A DNA stretch of 64,000 nucleotides from Mesostigma viride (GCA_009746045.1 RPFO01000154.1:8261693-8325692); one strand, 5' to 3'; numbered from the stretch's first letter, positions 30,790-43,024 are shown. Program-made: numbers and translations. Notes: generated by a model from the letters alone, not told the origin.

Positions 30790-33210
30790 CTTCTTCTTCT
30801 TCTTCTTCTTCTTCTTCTTCTTCTTCTTCTTCTTCTTCTTCTTCTTCTTCTTCTTCTTCTTCTTCTTCTTCTTCTTCTTCTTCTTCTTCTTCTTCTTCTT
30901 CTTCTTCTTCTTCTTCTTCTTCTTCTTCTTCTTCTTCTTCTTCTTCTTCTTCTTCTTCTTCTTCTTCTTCTTCTTCTTCTTCTTCTTCTTCTTCTTCTTC
31001 TTCTTCTTCTTCTTCTTCTTCTTCTTCTTCTTCTTCTTCTTCTTCTTCTTCTTCTTCTTCTTCTTCTTCTTCTTCTTCTTCTTCTTCTTCTTCTTCTTCT
31101 TCTTCTTCTTCTTCTTCTTCTTCTTCTTCTTCTTCTTCTTCTTCTTCTTCTTCTTCTTCTTCTTCTTCTTCTTCTTCTTCTTCTTCTTCTTCTTCTTCTT
31201 CTTCTTCTTCTTCTTCTTCTTCTTCTTCTTCTTCTTCTTCTTCTTCTTCTTCTTCTTCTTCTCTTCTTCTTCTTCTTCTTCTTCTTCTTCTTCTTCTTCT
31301 CTTCTTCTTCTTCTTCTTCTTCTTCTTCTTCTTCTTCTTCTTCTTCTCTTCTTCTTCTTCTTCTTCTTCTTCTTCTTCTTCTTCTTCTTCTTCTTCTTCT
31401 TCTTCTTCTTCTTCTTCTTCTTCTTCTTCTTCTTCTTCTTCTTCTTCTTCTTCTTTCTCTTCTTCTTCTTCTTCTTCTTCTTCTTCTTCTTCTTCTTTCT
31501 TCTTCTTCTTCTCTTCTTCTTCTTCTTCTTCTTTCTTCTTCTTCTTCTTCTTCTTCTTCTTCTTCTTCTTCTTCTTCTTTTCTTCTTCTTCTTCTCTTCT
31601 TCTTCTTCTCTTCTTCTTCTTCTTCTTCTTCTTCTTCTTCTTCTTTCTTCTTCTTCTTCTTCTCTTCTTCTTCTTCTCTTCTTCTTCTTCTTCTTCTCTT
31701 CTTCTTCTTCTTCTTCTTCTTCTTCTTCTTCTTCTTCTTCTTCTTCTTCTTCTTCTTCTTCTTCTTCTTCTTCTTCTTCTTCTTCTTCTTCTTTCTTCTT
31801 CTTCTTCTTCTTCTTCTTCTTCTTCTTCTTCTTCTTCTTCTTCTTCTTCTTCTTCTCTTCTTCTTCTTCTTCTTCTTCTTCTCTTCTTCTTCTTCTTCTT
31901 CTTCTTCTTCTTCTTCTTCTTCTTCTTCTTCTTCTTCTTCTTCTTCTTCTTCTTCTTCTTCTTCTTCTTCTTCTTCTTCTTCTCTTCTTCTTCTTCTTCT
32001 TCTTCTTCTTCTTCTTCTTCTTCTTCTTCTTCTCTTCTTCTTCTTCTTCTTCTTCTTCTTCTTCTTCTTCTTCTTCTTCTTCTTCTTCTTCTTCTTCTTC
32101 TTCTTCTTCTTCTTCTTCTTCTTCTTCTTCTTCTTCTTCTTCTTCTTCTTCTCTTCTTCTTCTTCTTCTTCTTCTTCTTCTTCTCTTCTTCTTCTTCTTC
32201 TTCTTCTTCTTCTTCTTCTTCTTCTTCTTCTTCTTCTTCTTCTTCTTCTTCTTCTTCTCTTCTTCTTCTTCTTCTTCTTCTTCTTCTTCTTCTTCTTCTT
32301 CTTCTTCTTCTTCTTCTTCTTCTTCTTCTTCTTCTTCTTCTTCTTCTTCTTCTTCTTCTTCTTCTTCTTCTTCTTCTTCTTCTTCTTCTTCTTCTTCTTC
32401 TTCTTCTTCTTCTTCTTCTTCTTCTTCTTCTTCTTCTTCTTCTTCTTCTTCTTCTTCTTCTTCTTCTTCTTCTTCTTCTTCTTCTTCTTCTTCTTCTTCT
32501 TCTTCTTCTTCTTCTTCTTCTTCTTCTTCTTCTTCTTCTTCTTCTTCTTCTTCTTCTTCTTCTTCTTCTTCTTCTTCTTCTTCTTCTTCTTCTTCTTCTT
32601 CTTCTTCTTCTTCTTCTTCTTCTTCTTCTTCTTCTTCTTCTTCTTCTTCTTCTTCTTCTTCTTCTTCTTCTTCTTCTTCTTCTTCTTCTTCTTCTTCTTC
32701 TTCTTCTTCTTCTTCTTCTTCTTCTTCTTCTTCTTCTTCTTCTTCTTCTTCTTCTTCTTCTTCTTCTTCTTCTTCTCTTCTTCTTCTTCTTCTTCTTCTT
32801 TCTTCTTCTTCTTCTTCTTCTTCTTCTTCTTCTTCTTCTTCTTCTTCTTCTTCTTTCTTCTTCTTCTTCTTCTTCTTCTTCTTCTTCTTCTTCTTCTTCT
32901 TCTTCTTCTTCTTCTTCTTCTTCTTCTTCTTCTTCTTCTTCTTCTTCTTCTTCTTCTTCTTCTTCTTCTTCTCTTCTTCTTCTTCTTCTTCTTCTTCTTC
33001 TTCTTCTTCTCTTCTTCTTCTTCTTCTTCTTCTTCTTCTTCTTCTTCTTCTTCTTCTTCTTCTTCTTCTTCTTCTTCTTCTTCTTCTTCTTCTTCTTCTT
33101 CTTCTTCTTCTTCTTCTTCTTCTTCTTCTTCTTCTTCTTCTTCTTCTTCTTCTTCTTCTTCTTCTTCTTCTTCTTCTTCTTCTTCTTCTTCTTCTTCTTC
33201 TTCTTCTTCT
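30790..33210. repeat. 2.4-kb CTT/GAA trinucleotide microsatellite
   Basis: Nearly pure CTT on the plus strand for 2,421 bp. The first ~470 bp and the stretch ~32270–32775 are uninterrupted. Elsewhere single-base gains or losses (CTCTT, CTTTCTT) shift the phase about 30 times. It is read as long Leu/Phe/Ser or Arg/Glu/Lys frames that are artefacts. Long GAA·TTC tracts are known to form triplex DNA and to be unstable. Confidence 0.98.
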
Positions 33211-33806
33211 ACTCATAAGTACAGTTCGTCTACTTCTACTCATAAGTACAGTTAGTTAGTTAGTTAGTTAGTTGAGATCCCGCGCCAGTCAAGCCGACAG
33301 AGATTTAGGAAATCCGAGTCCAAATTAGTAGGATGATACTCATTTCCCCTCTCACCTCTTTGGTCCATAATTGGCTAATAAAAAATATACCCATTTCCCC
33401 GAAAAAAATTAGTAGGATGTAGCAATTTCAGGAATCTGCCTCGAATCTTCAGTCGAAAAACCTTGTCTTCGACACGTGGAAACGTATTATTGGTTCAAGT
33501 TAAACACAGAATTGAGATGCGCCAAGGCTTGGCCAGTCGCACGCACGTACGTCAAGATATACGCGGCTGCGCACGTGACAGCGTAAAAGCGCACGTGGAA
33601 AGCAACGGACACAGCAAATGGAGAGATTCCTACACAAAAATGCCGCGTGAAAATGCCGAGCTCACTACAAAAACCTTAATAAGGTAGCTCCTCAGACGTT
33701 TGGTGCTGGCTTGGCAACGGCAAGTTATGCAGGTCGTTCGGTAGCTCCTGTCTCTTGCGTCTCTGCAAAAATGATTGGATCTATCGCTATTGGCTGGAGT
33801 GCCAAT
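33211..33806. other. Spacer upstream of the surface-protein gene
   Basis: Begins with a 27-bp duplication of TCTACTCATAAGTACAGTT-type sequence and a short TTAG repeat (33250–33273). The rest carries only short frames. A TATA-like AAAAAATATACC lies near 33380, rather far from the coding start; no other promoter element is clear. Confidence 0.5.
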
Positions 33807-34802
33807 ATGCGTTTCCTGCTGCTTGCTGCAGGCATTTGCGTAATCAGCATGGTACCGGCAGCATGGGCGGAGGTTGACGCGGAGCCTCCAGAACGAAACA
33901 GTACGCTCACCTACCGCTCCCGCCGTTGCGATTTTGGCGGCCGTTCGGGCGCGTTGAGGCTGTGTGCGCAGACGGACTGCGGGCATGGCAACTGGCTGTC
34001 GCTCCGCATGAACAAGCTTTCGGAGGTGGACGCATCTGGCAGGGACGTGAACAACTCGGTCGCCACATTCGGCACGCGGGTGGTCAGCTGGTCCGACCCG
34101 GTGGTTGTCCAGGTGCCTACCGTGGGCGGGGGTTATGTTAACGCCACATTTATTTCTTTCGACGCGAGTCACCGGGTGGGCAGCCGGCCTCCCGCGTCGG
34201 CGGCGCCGCGGGTAAACTTTACCTTGAACGCATGGATTTTCGACGATGAGGCCTTTGTCTATAACGGGAATTCAAGCGAGACGGTGGAGGTGCCCAAGGG
34301 TTCCCTCAAGTTTAACGTCCAGATCGCGGACTGGCCGTTCTTGAATGCGTCCAATCATCTCCAGTTCAGTGCCGAGGTCACCTCGGGCAGGAACGATAGC
34401 GTGACGCACCGGTCCAACGTGACAGATGCCGGTAGCGCCCGCCAGACGCGCTTTGAGCTGGGCAGTGGGATCTTCCTGCGGGCGCCCAACCGGGCGATTG
34501 TGGACGGTGTGCTGGCGAACGTGAGCAGCGGGCTGACGGAGGAGACCATGGGCTCTGGCATGGCAGGCGGGGTTGTTGCTTGGACGTTTCCCCACTTCAA
34601 TGGCTCGATTCTGTTTGACCCGGTCATCTCTTTTGCAGAGAACACCCCGCCGCCACCGCCTTCGTCTACCCCTCAGCCGCCGCCGCCACCGCCCGCGTCC
34701 ACCCCTCGGCCGCCGCCGCCTTCAAATGGTGCAATGGGCGTCGCTGTTTCTAGGACTCTGTACTGGATTGCTGCCATCGTGGGGTTCGTCGTGTGGTACT
34801 AA
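33807..34802 (+). CDS. Secreted, probably GPI-anchored proline-rich protein
   Basis: An intronless 331-aa frame. I chose the ATG at 33807 because it begins a good signal peptide (MRFLLLAAGICVISM, cleavage after AAWA); upstream ATGs at 33711 and 33771 are in frame but would bury it. The ectodomain has about ten N-x-S/T sites and a beta-rich part with KFNVQIADWPFLN and FELGSGIFLRAPNRAIVDGV. Then come hydroxyproline-rich-type linkers (PPPPPSSTP, PPPPPPASTP; residues ~282–307). The small residues SNGAMG and a hydrophobic tail ending in FVVWY suggest GPI attachment. Likely a cell-surface or extracellular-matrix protein. The fold is not one I can name. Confidence 0.75.
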   Translation: MRFLLLAAGICVISMVPAAWAEVDAEPPERNSTLTYRSRRCDFGGRSGALRLCAQTDCGHGNWLSLRMNKLSEVDASGRDVNNSVATFGTRVVSWSDPVVVQVPTVGGGYVNATFISFDASHRVGSRPPASAAPRVNFTLNAWIFDDEAFVYNGNSSETVEVPKGSLKFNVQIADWPFLNASNHLQFSAEVTSGRNDSVTHRSNVTDAGSARQTRFELGSGIFLRAPNRAIVDGVLANVSSGLTEETMGSGMAGGVVAWTFPHFNGSILFDPVISFAENTPPPPPSSTPQPPPPPPASTPRPPPPSNGAMGVAVSRTLYWIAAIVGFVVWY

Positions 34803-35239
34803 ATGGGCATCATCTAATGTTATTTTTGTCATTTTTTCAAAGCAGCCATTCTAAGGCAGGTCTTGAACTTGCCAGATGACCGTTGGCGGCAGTTACAGCA
34901 ACTTTTGGCTGCCATTCTACACCAGTGGAATTGCGAATATCCACTTCGCTGGAAATAAGCAATGCAAATTTGTGAAAAGTAACCGGGCTGGGGGCGCAAC
35001 AATCAATGTGACAACCTGACATTGACGTTATTTGAGCTGTTGAAAGTGTTTGAATGATTGAATATGAGATATTAATGATTCAAATATTATGTCAACCAAG
35101 ACTGAGGAACGCAAGTGAGAAAACCATTAATGTTGGACTACTGGCATGCCAAACCCACGCATGGCAAAGACCAGTTGTCTAATACCAGATCGTGTCCACG
35201 CACAAGCCACGGGGGCTATGTACCCACTGGCCGCACTAT
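34803..35239. other. Intergenic, no feature recognised
   Basis: Downstream of the surface-protein gene; only short frames and no repeat that I can match elsewhere in the window. Confidence 0.5.
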
Positions 35240-36560
35240 GATAATTGAATTGTAACATAACTCCGTTGGGAATAATAAATTAATTAATCAATTAATAATT
35301 GATAGACACGTGACTGCGTCACGTTAGGAGTAAATGTAGCACATATCCCTGAGAAGGGGTATATGGCCTAGAATACACTCTTGGCTACTTCCTGCAAGGG
35401 TAGGGTGTAAACTACACCTGCTCCATCCATTTCATCCCATGTTCCCCTCCCACTGAGGACTTATGCTCACGTGACTATTAATGAATGAATGAATTAATTA
35501 ATTACACCTCAGTGCTCTGGGTGCACAAAGTGCACCTGCACACCACTATGTATTCCAGCACCTACATAGGGGCACAGACATAGGGGGGAACATCATCATG
35601 ACTGCTTGATGGTTCTGGTGATAAGTGGCATGCCGAGGTATAAGTCCTCCTTGCGGACATGGGCAGTGTATCCTACACGGAAAATTGACCGCAGCATGTT
35701 GGTGACTGCGCCGTCCAACTTGCTGGCAAGGTCGGCGGTGAGAGTCCACGTCTCGGCCCCGTACGTAAGAACAGGGAGGACCAGGTCCTGTTTCTCTAGC
35801 TTGCCCAACCAAGGGCTTGCGCCACAGGGCCCGGTATTGGCGTAAAGCGTGCCAGGCGAGGGGATACGGTGCCGTCCACATCGGCCTCGCAGCTGGGGAG
35901 TAAGCTACCCAGCAACTTGACGCGGTCCCGATACAGGACTCCGAGAGCCATCAAGGAGAAAGAGGTCGGGCGGTGGCTGAGTGAGCCCAATCGCCAGAGC
36001 CTCGGTCTTCTTGCTGACCTCAAGCCCCACCACACGGGCCTCGATTGCTAGGCAGTCAAGCCATGTCTGCACGTGCTCAGTGTTCTCGCTCGAAGAGGGT
36101 GGTGTCGTCTGCATAGATGATGTCCACCAGCCGAATCTCCGTTTTCGCCGGCCCCGCCATGCCAGAAATCGTTGGTGACCTGCACCCCTGGTTCCCTAGC
36201 CACAATGCGAGCAAACCACTTGCGCGCCTGAATCATTACGTATTCGACCACAATAATGAACAGGTAGGGCGATAGCACTCTTCTGTAAAGGGCATGGTGA
36301 CGTGTTCCCGTAGGAAGTGCGCACCGCGGTGGTGGACCCTAGCTTCATACAGGTTGCGGAGGACAGCAATAAGGGGGAGGGGCCGGGATCCGGAACAGAG
36401 CGAGGATGCCCTGGCTAGATACCTTGTCACTGGAAGCGCGGGCGGTGGGGCTTATGATCAGCAAGAAAACGGAGGTCATGGCCATCGGCCGTCCCCGCTG
36501 GGACCACCCCACCCATAGTCCTCCTCTTAATTGCTGGACGGAAGCCCCGTCCCCCAGGTG
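35240..36560 (-). pseudogene. 5'-truncated LINE copy, ORF2 3' part (mosaic)
   Basis: Minus-strand fragments in several frames match the better-preserved LINE at 39333–44480: RT pieces (SPYLFIIVVEYVM near 36250; QTWLDCLAIEARVVGLEVS near 36040) and the post-RT region (LTYGAETWTLTADLASKLDG near 35730). The 3' UTR has the family signature GTGCTACAT…ACTCC…CCCAACGGAGTTATG, split by an inserted palindromic repeat near 35290–35320. A small plus-strand RT piece (GLMISKKTEVMAIG, ~36440–36500) shows rearrangement at its left limit. Confidence 0.7.
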
Positions 36561-36889
36561 ACTCGCTTCAATTAATTAATTAATTAATTTATTTATTAAT
36601 GTGACGGTCAACAGCAGCACGAAGGCGGTTGAGGATCATACACATAAGCAAGAGCACGGCGCTCTGAATGCACACGCCTCGAGATTTTTTTTTCACATAA
36701 ACATTAATTAACGTAGACTAGATTAATTAACGTCCAGGCATAGTTGTCTCACTTCATATTAAATACGTAGACTGCGTATATTAATTAACGTAGACTGCTT
36801 CATGTGAGCATTATAATATAATAGTTGTCTCAATCAATCTTGAGCGCGATTAATAGACACGTGACTGCGTCTTGAGCGTGATCATTAAT

Positions 36890-38880
36890 TAATTAATTAA
36901 TTATCAACATCACTCCGTTGGGAGTAAATGTAGCACATAGCCCTGAGAAGGGGCATATGGCTTTTAATACATTCTAGGCTACTTCATGCAAGGGTGGGAA
37001 TGTAAGCTACCCCTGCTCTAGGTGCCTCAAGGGCACCGGCACCACCATGCTGTCTCAGGTTCAACCCAACTAAGGGGATCCTGGCACGGGGGAGGAAGAT
37101 CATCATGGCTATACAAAAAACTAGAGCGTGGCATCTCAGCAGAGAGCAGCTCTCTGCATGGGCACAGCATAACTAAATAAAACTAGGCATCATCTGGAGT
37201 GTGGCACATCATAGGCACACATGTACATGGTTAAATAATGCTCGTGGCTCAGCTGGTATAGTGCCTGTAGGAGGCGTACATGTACATGGCCACGGCCTAT
37301 CTATTCTACACTGCTACTGCAGTATTCCCCTAAGCTGGGGCGTCTGGAGTCGTTGGGGCCGCGGGGGTCGCATGCCAGGGCTTGTGGCCGACGTAGATGG
37401 CCGCCCCCTTCCAGTACACCGGCTGCCCCGCCTTGGTCTGCCGGAGCTGGAGGTAGGTCGGCCATAGCTCCCGTCGCCGTTGTTGCTGCGCCAGGGTCAA
37501 GTCGTCGTCAAGGGTGAAGAGAGTCTTCTCGAGCCGCTTGCGGCGTCGGAGAAAAGAAATCTTGTCCGCCGGGGTCTTAAAGGTGAGAAGGAGCGGGGGC
37601 GGCCCTGCCTTACCCCGCGCGCGGGGAAGGCGGTGGGCGACCAGGTCGATCTCACCAGTAAGGCCCATGCGACTAAGAATTTCTCTCTCAAACGCACGTG
37701 CAAGCTTCTCGGAATTCTCACCTTCCTCCATGGCGAGGTTCTTGACAATGACGTTAAGGCTGCGCTTGGCAAGCTCGGCCTCCTCGCGGAGGTCAAGCGT
37801 CTGCCGCTGGAGCTGGGGTGCGACGGCGGAGGTGGTGGAGGTGGTGTGTTGCTTAAGCATGTCCGCCCATGCAGGTGGTGATGGGAGGATCATCGCCGGC
37901 CAGGCCAGCCGGGGCTGGCTTGGCGGCAATGGCCTTCACCGCCTGGGCGGTGAGGCCTGCGGTGTTCTGCAGAACCTCGATAGCGATGGCGTTGTCCTTA
38001 AGACGCTGGTCGATGTCGCGGAGCTGGGCGGTGATGGAGTCGGTGGAGGCGGAGGGGGGGGGGGGGTGGTGGAGGCGAGGAGGGCGGCGGTGGCGGTGGG
38101 GATGGTGGGGAGCTCAGCAGCCAGCGTGCCGCCAATTGCCGCCACATCTGCAGCAATGGGCGTCACGTGCTGTGAGAGGGCGGCGTGGAGGTGGTGCCAC
38201 GAAGGTGGATTCGGTAATGGGGGCGGGGTGCAGAAGGTCCTCGGCCGAGCGCTTAGTGAGGGTAAAGAGAGCTGCGAGCTGAAGGCGGGGGCGAGACCAG
38301 CCGGCCATGTTGGTCGACGAGTCTGATACGCGGTGGGAATACCGGCCGTCAGCTCCGTTGCGGAAATTAAAAGCTGGGTGTGGAAATTGAGTTGCTGGCA
38401 CAGGGCCAGCAGTGAGGCGTGTGACCCGTAAAACACGAGCTCCAGTATTTTGATGGGTGGCATGTCGAAAAAGGCAGGCCTGTTGGCGTCGAAGGCGGTA
38501 AAGAGCCTGTCGACGTCAAAATCACGCTCAGACCAGCCAGGTTCGCCTGGGCGACTGCGCTTTGGGTCAGGCGATGCAGAGGGCGAGGAGAGCCCGGGAG
38601 GGTTCTGGGCGACCACCAGTGCGCGACTAGTGTCACCACCGCCGTCCGGCCCTGATGGCGAAGCTGCAGCCGGAGCTGCAGACGTATTTTCATTGCCGAG
38701 CGCAGCCGTCAGGCTGCGTTGCGTCAATGGGCGTTTGCTCATCGTATATTGCGTAATAGCGTCGAAAAATTATATCAGCATGTGCGTCTTAGAAAGACGA
38801 AGCGATTGTGATATTCACGACTAAATTCGGTGCTCAAACGTGAAAGTTATGAGCTCCGCCGTCAGCCATGGCTACCTCGT
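36890..38880 (-). pseudogene. LINE copy with ORF1 and 3' UTR but no ORF2
   Basis: The 5' leader (38750–38880) resembles that of the complete LINE at 44330–44480. ORF1 starts at 38742, changes frame near 37933 and ends at 37330. The N terminus is Pro/Ala/Ser-rich; the C-terminal half (LNVIVKNLAMEEGENSEKL, VAHRLPRARGKAGPP, QQQRRRELWPTYLQLRQTK) resembles the RRM plus C-terminal domain of L1-type ORF1 proteins, which bind RNA as trimers. Directly downstream lies the family 3' UTR (CCCTTCTCAGGGCTATGTGCTACAT…CTCCCAACGGAGTGATG) and an AATT-rich tail. No ORF2 is present, so this is an internally deleted or ORF1-only derivative. Confidence 0.65.
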
Positions 38881-39002
38881 GGCTCGTGGCTCGTGGCTCG
38901 TGGCTCGTCGAGCGTGATCATGACCTTGAAAAAAGAAAATTATGACTAACACATAATGGATAGTCCTTGCGGTTTCACACAGTTGCTGCTGTCGTGAGAA
39001 CT

Positions 39003-39332
39003 ATCTAGCTTTGATGAGAACATACTATGCACTGCTCCGCCGCTGGTGGAGCAACCCCGCCCTACCCCGGATCGTCAAGCGTGACCTCTTCAAGGTCGTC
39101 ATTCTGACGATCCTGACCTATGGCACCGAGACGTGGACACTGGCGCAGGAGCTGGAGCAACGACTCGACGGCAACGTCACCAAGATGCTGCGAAAGGCCC
39201 TTAATTAACATCCCCTTTGGTTTGCACATTAGTAATGAGGATTTGTACGCTGATTTGCCCTATGTTTCCCACATTATTAGGCACAGGCGCCTGGGCCTAG
39301 CCGGGCACCTGGCCCGCACAGATCAGGTAGAT
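39003..39332 (+). pseudogene. Older LINE copy, left part (interrupted by a later LINE)
   Basis: A plus-strand fragment of ORF2 downstream of the RT core: LLRRWWSNPALPRIVKRDLF, TILTYGTETWTLAQELEQRLDG, then LGLAGHLARTDQVD at its right limit. The match breaks off at ATCAGGTAGAT (39322–39332) where the antisense LINE begins. The expected continuation (TSDRLAG…) starts after the same 11 bp at 44481–44491. Confidence 0.8.
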
Positions 39333-39476
39333 TAAAAAATTAAATTAAATTATAACATGTCTCCGTTGGGAGATCATGTAGCACATATTCCAGGTTGGAT
39401 GGGTGGTGTGGAGGAAGCCGCGTAATCGAACTAACCTACCTCTAAGCTATATCTAGTCTAGAAAAGCCTATCTACG

Positions 39477-42400
39477 CTACTCATCAAAACGGCTCCTCCG
39501 TTTGGGGGGAGGCGGCTTGCCCACAGGGGCTGGCGTGTGCGCCTTGACAATCTTCTTCCACCGCGTCTTGTCCTGCATGGCAGTCCAAAGACGGGAGAGA
39601 GAGTGGATGCGGTACTCAAACTGGGCTGGGACCACAAGGTCGTCCAGCAACATCTGGGTATAGGTCATGGCATGTTTCCCTACCTTTTTAGGAATGTTCT
39701 TGGGGCCAGGCCAGGTCAAAATGTGCCGCCCCGGTTGGCCGAGCCGCTGGGGACCGGCCAGACCAAGGGCGGTGTCGACCTGGCTGGTGCGAGCAAGATG
39801 TCCTACAAATGCTATCCTACGCTGTCTAATCTCGTCCGAAATACGCGGCATACCGTGATACAAAGACTCTAAGGACCTACGCTGAGAAAACCCGACATTC
39901 AGGACCTGTCGGAGCATCCGGGTACCGTGCCGTCTAGCTTGGCTGCCAGTGTTGCCGTGAGTGTCCATGCCTCGGCGCCATACGTGAGCACCGTGAGGAC
40001 GAGGACCTTGAAGAGCATGCGCTTGCGGTGCTCGTCCAGGCCCTTGGAGCGCCAGTAGGTGTTGAGCGAACGGAGCTTGGCCCAGGAAAGGCCGATGCGG
40101 GTGTCCACATCGTCGGCAGTGTCCGGAAGCCAACTCCCCAACAGCTTGAAGCGGTCGCGGAGTGGGACCTCCGTCCCGTCTAGCAGGCGCGGCAGCGGTG
40201 GGCGACTGGAGGCCCCAATCACCATCGCCTCAGTTTTGACACTAATCTCCAACCCCACCGCCCTCGCCTCCAGGCCCAGACAGTCCAGCCAGGTCTGAAT
40301 GTGCTCGGGGCGCGCGATGAGGGTGGTGTCGTCCGCATAAATCAGGTCAGCCAGGCGGTAACCCGTGCTAACCCCGCCGTGCCCACGCTCGTTAAGGATG
40401 TCCAAGCCTGGCTCGAACCCCTTAAGAGCAGTAAAGCGCGCACGTGCCTGGCGCATGACGTGGTCCACGACAATAATGAACAGGTATGGAGACAGGACAC
40501 AACCTTGCCACACCCCGTGGTGAAGGGGGAATGGTGGGGTGGTGCCTTCCGCAGTCCGCACTACTGCCTGTGAGCCCTCATACAGTCGGCGAATGGCAGC
40601 AATAAACGCTGGTGGCACGCGGTCCAGAGCTAGGATGGCCCAAAGAGCCTCCCAGAGGACCGTGTCAAAGGCCTTGATATAGTCAACAAAAATGAGGACC
40701 AGCGGCAAACTGTCAGGGGGAAGGCGACGCACCTCCTCCATCAACCGGCGCGCGACAAACACAGCCATGACAGTGTTACGACCACTACGGAAACCCATCT
40801 GAGACTCACCCAGGTGTGGGTCCAGCGCGGCGCGGAGCCTGTGCAGCATCATGCGCATGAAGACCTTCAGCGCGGCGCTCTGGAGGCAGACACCCCGGTA
40901 GTTACCGGGGTCAGCAGCAGAGCCCTTCTTGTACAGCATGACGCGGATGGCCGTCTGCCACTCAGCAGGCGGAGGCTCGTCAGAGAGCAGGACACGGTTG
41001 CAGAACGCCAGCAGAAGATCCCTAACCGCCAGATCAGGGGTCTTCAGCAGCTCAGCAGAAAGGTGGTCGGCACCGACCGCCGCATCGTACCGCAGGCGAG
41101 CAAGGGCGCCGTCCAATTCCTCCAAAGTGAAGGGGTGGACGACGTCGTTGGTGGCAAGGCAGCCCTCCTTCAAGGCGGGGACTTGGTAGTCCGCGGCCGA
41201 GGAGGGGGGCGCTGGTGGCGGCGGGGGTCCGGCGACCCCGAGGCGGGCGGCCGTCTCGGGGTGAAGCGGCGGGGGGGGGCGCGAGCCCCACCGGTCAAGG
41301 AAACATTGTGGGCCAACCAGCGGTCAAGGCTTACCGGCGCCGTGCCGTCCCCCGTGTGCTCCACCGGGGTGCGCTGCCGCCGGCCGCCGAGCCGGTCGAG
41401 GTGGTACCACATGTCCTTGCCCTGGTTGCGAGCCTGGCAGGCCTTGGCATCCGCGATGCACTGGGCCGCCTCCGCGTCCTGAGCGTGCTCGTAGGCCTCC
41501 ACAAGGGCGGCCTTGAGCAATGGTTTCTGCAGCGGGTCCCGGTTACGCTTGAGGCGGTGCCGGGCGGCCAAGACCTTGGGGTCCTGGCGGTAGAGCGGGC
41601 CGGGGCGGCGGCGGGGCATGACCGGCAGGTGCCGGGCCGCCAGCAACGGGGCACGGGCCGCAAAGCCCGCAAAAATGGCTGCGTTGGGGGCACCATTGTC
41701 CAGCTCGTCGACGTCCGCCCGGGCGTCCAGTGCCGACAGGTACTTCCGTCGGCACCAGTTCCGCTCGTGCTCGGCGTCCGTCCAGTCCTCAGGATCTCCC
41801 TTGACCGGACGTAGAGCAGACCAGTCAGGGCGGACCACTGGGGCGCGGCGCGCGGGGACGTGGAACCGGAGCCGAAGGGTCGCGCGCACCAACCGGTGGT
41901 CAGAGCACACCGTGGGCGTGTCAAACACTCGGGTGTCCAGAACCGAGGTACACCTGGGCTGCCGTACCACCACGTAGTCCAGACAGGCCTGACGGCCGTT
42001 AGGGCCACGAAAAGTGACCAAGTCCTGGGAGGGACGTTGGAAGTGGCAGTTGACAGCAACCATCCCGCTATCCCGCAAAAAGGCAGAAAACAGGGGAGTG
42101 TTGTCATTAGCAGCAGTGTCAGCAGGCGCAAAGCGACTGCCAGCAGTACCCACGGGGAGCGTGGCATTGGCGTCTAGCAGCATAACCAAAAAGTGGCGGG
42201 CCGGGGTGGCCCCCTCAAGGCTATGCAAGTCCTCGAAGAACTTCTGGCGTTCCAACGCAGGTAGACCACTATGGGGTGCGTAGCCCACCCCCACCGTGAG
42301 GTGGTGTTTAGACCGCCCCTCGACGGAGGTGAAGTGTGCTACCATAAGGCGTGGCGTTAGAAACTTAAGCGTGCTGAGGCTAGCAACTGCCAGCGGCGAA

Positions 42401-42771
42401 CACAAAAGACCAACACCACCTTGGCCAGACGTACCGCTGCCAGCGAAGAAAAACCGCCAGCCACCCGCCAAGCGATCAGTGCTCACCATGCCAAGTGGCA
42501 CCGTGCGGCGGTGTTCCTGGACGCCTAATATAGACACACGATGCTCAATGCAAAATGCGACTAGCTCCTCTACCCGGCAGCTATGGTCGTCATCTAGCAA
42601 TGTGCGGGTGTTAAAAGTGGCAAGGGCCAAGGATGCCTGCTGGCCCACCAGGGGAGGACGACGATGGGTGATGGGGGTGGATGCGGCGGGGGGTGGAGGT
42701 GGGGGTGAAACGGAGGGGGGAAGGGAAGCGGTAGAAATAGTGCTTTTCATCGCATTTATTTTGTCCTGCAA
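39477..42771 (-). pseudogene. LINE ORF2: AP-like endonuclease and reverse transcriptase (two frame breaks)
   Basis: An N-terminal exonuclease-endonuclease-phosphatase domain (ATFNTRTLL, ILGVQEHRR, MLLDANATLP, CLDYVVV, CSDHRLV) in the frame 42771–41170. A frame change near 41250–41170 leads to the RT (RYDAAVGADHLSAELL, PGNYRGVCL, MGFRSGRNT, FVDYIKAFDTVLW, VWQGCVLSPYLF, YADDTTLIA) down to 39899. A second change near 39925 leads to a C-terminal segment (RQRRIAFVGHLARTSQVD, PGRHILTWPGPKN) ending at 39477. Role: nicks target DNA and reverse-transcribes its own RNA there. Catalytic residues are kept (YADD), so decay is recent. Confidence 0.88.
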
Positions 42772-43024
42772 GCGTAGGATGCGAGCCTGCCGCTTGCTCG
42801 GGTATTCGGGGTTGGGGCTGATTGCACAACGCCGAGGCGTAGGTAATCTAGCAAACGTTGGGTTTTACGAATCTGACATTTGACAGATGAGGTTGTGGCC
42901 CGAAATACCGGCACCACCATGGCTTTCACCCGACGGTTAGGTCGAGGCATGGTAGTGGAACGGGACTGTTTAGAGGCTGTCCCCGAAGCCTGTTAGCCGC
43001 GAGCCGACGAGGAAGGTTGTCTAC

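Noticed and set aside
30766-33255. Two very long open frames (over 800 codons) through the CTT array on both strands
   Set aside because: They consist of homopolymeric Leu/Phe/Ser or Arg/Glu/Lys blocks that change at single-base slips in the microsatellite; no unique sequence supports coding.
41215-41814. Plus-strand 199-codon frame
   Set aside because: Antisense shadow of the LINE endonuclease region, which has recognisable motifs on the minus strand.
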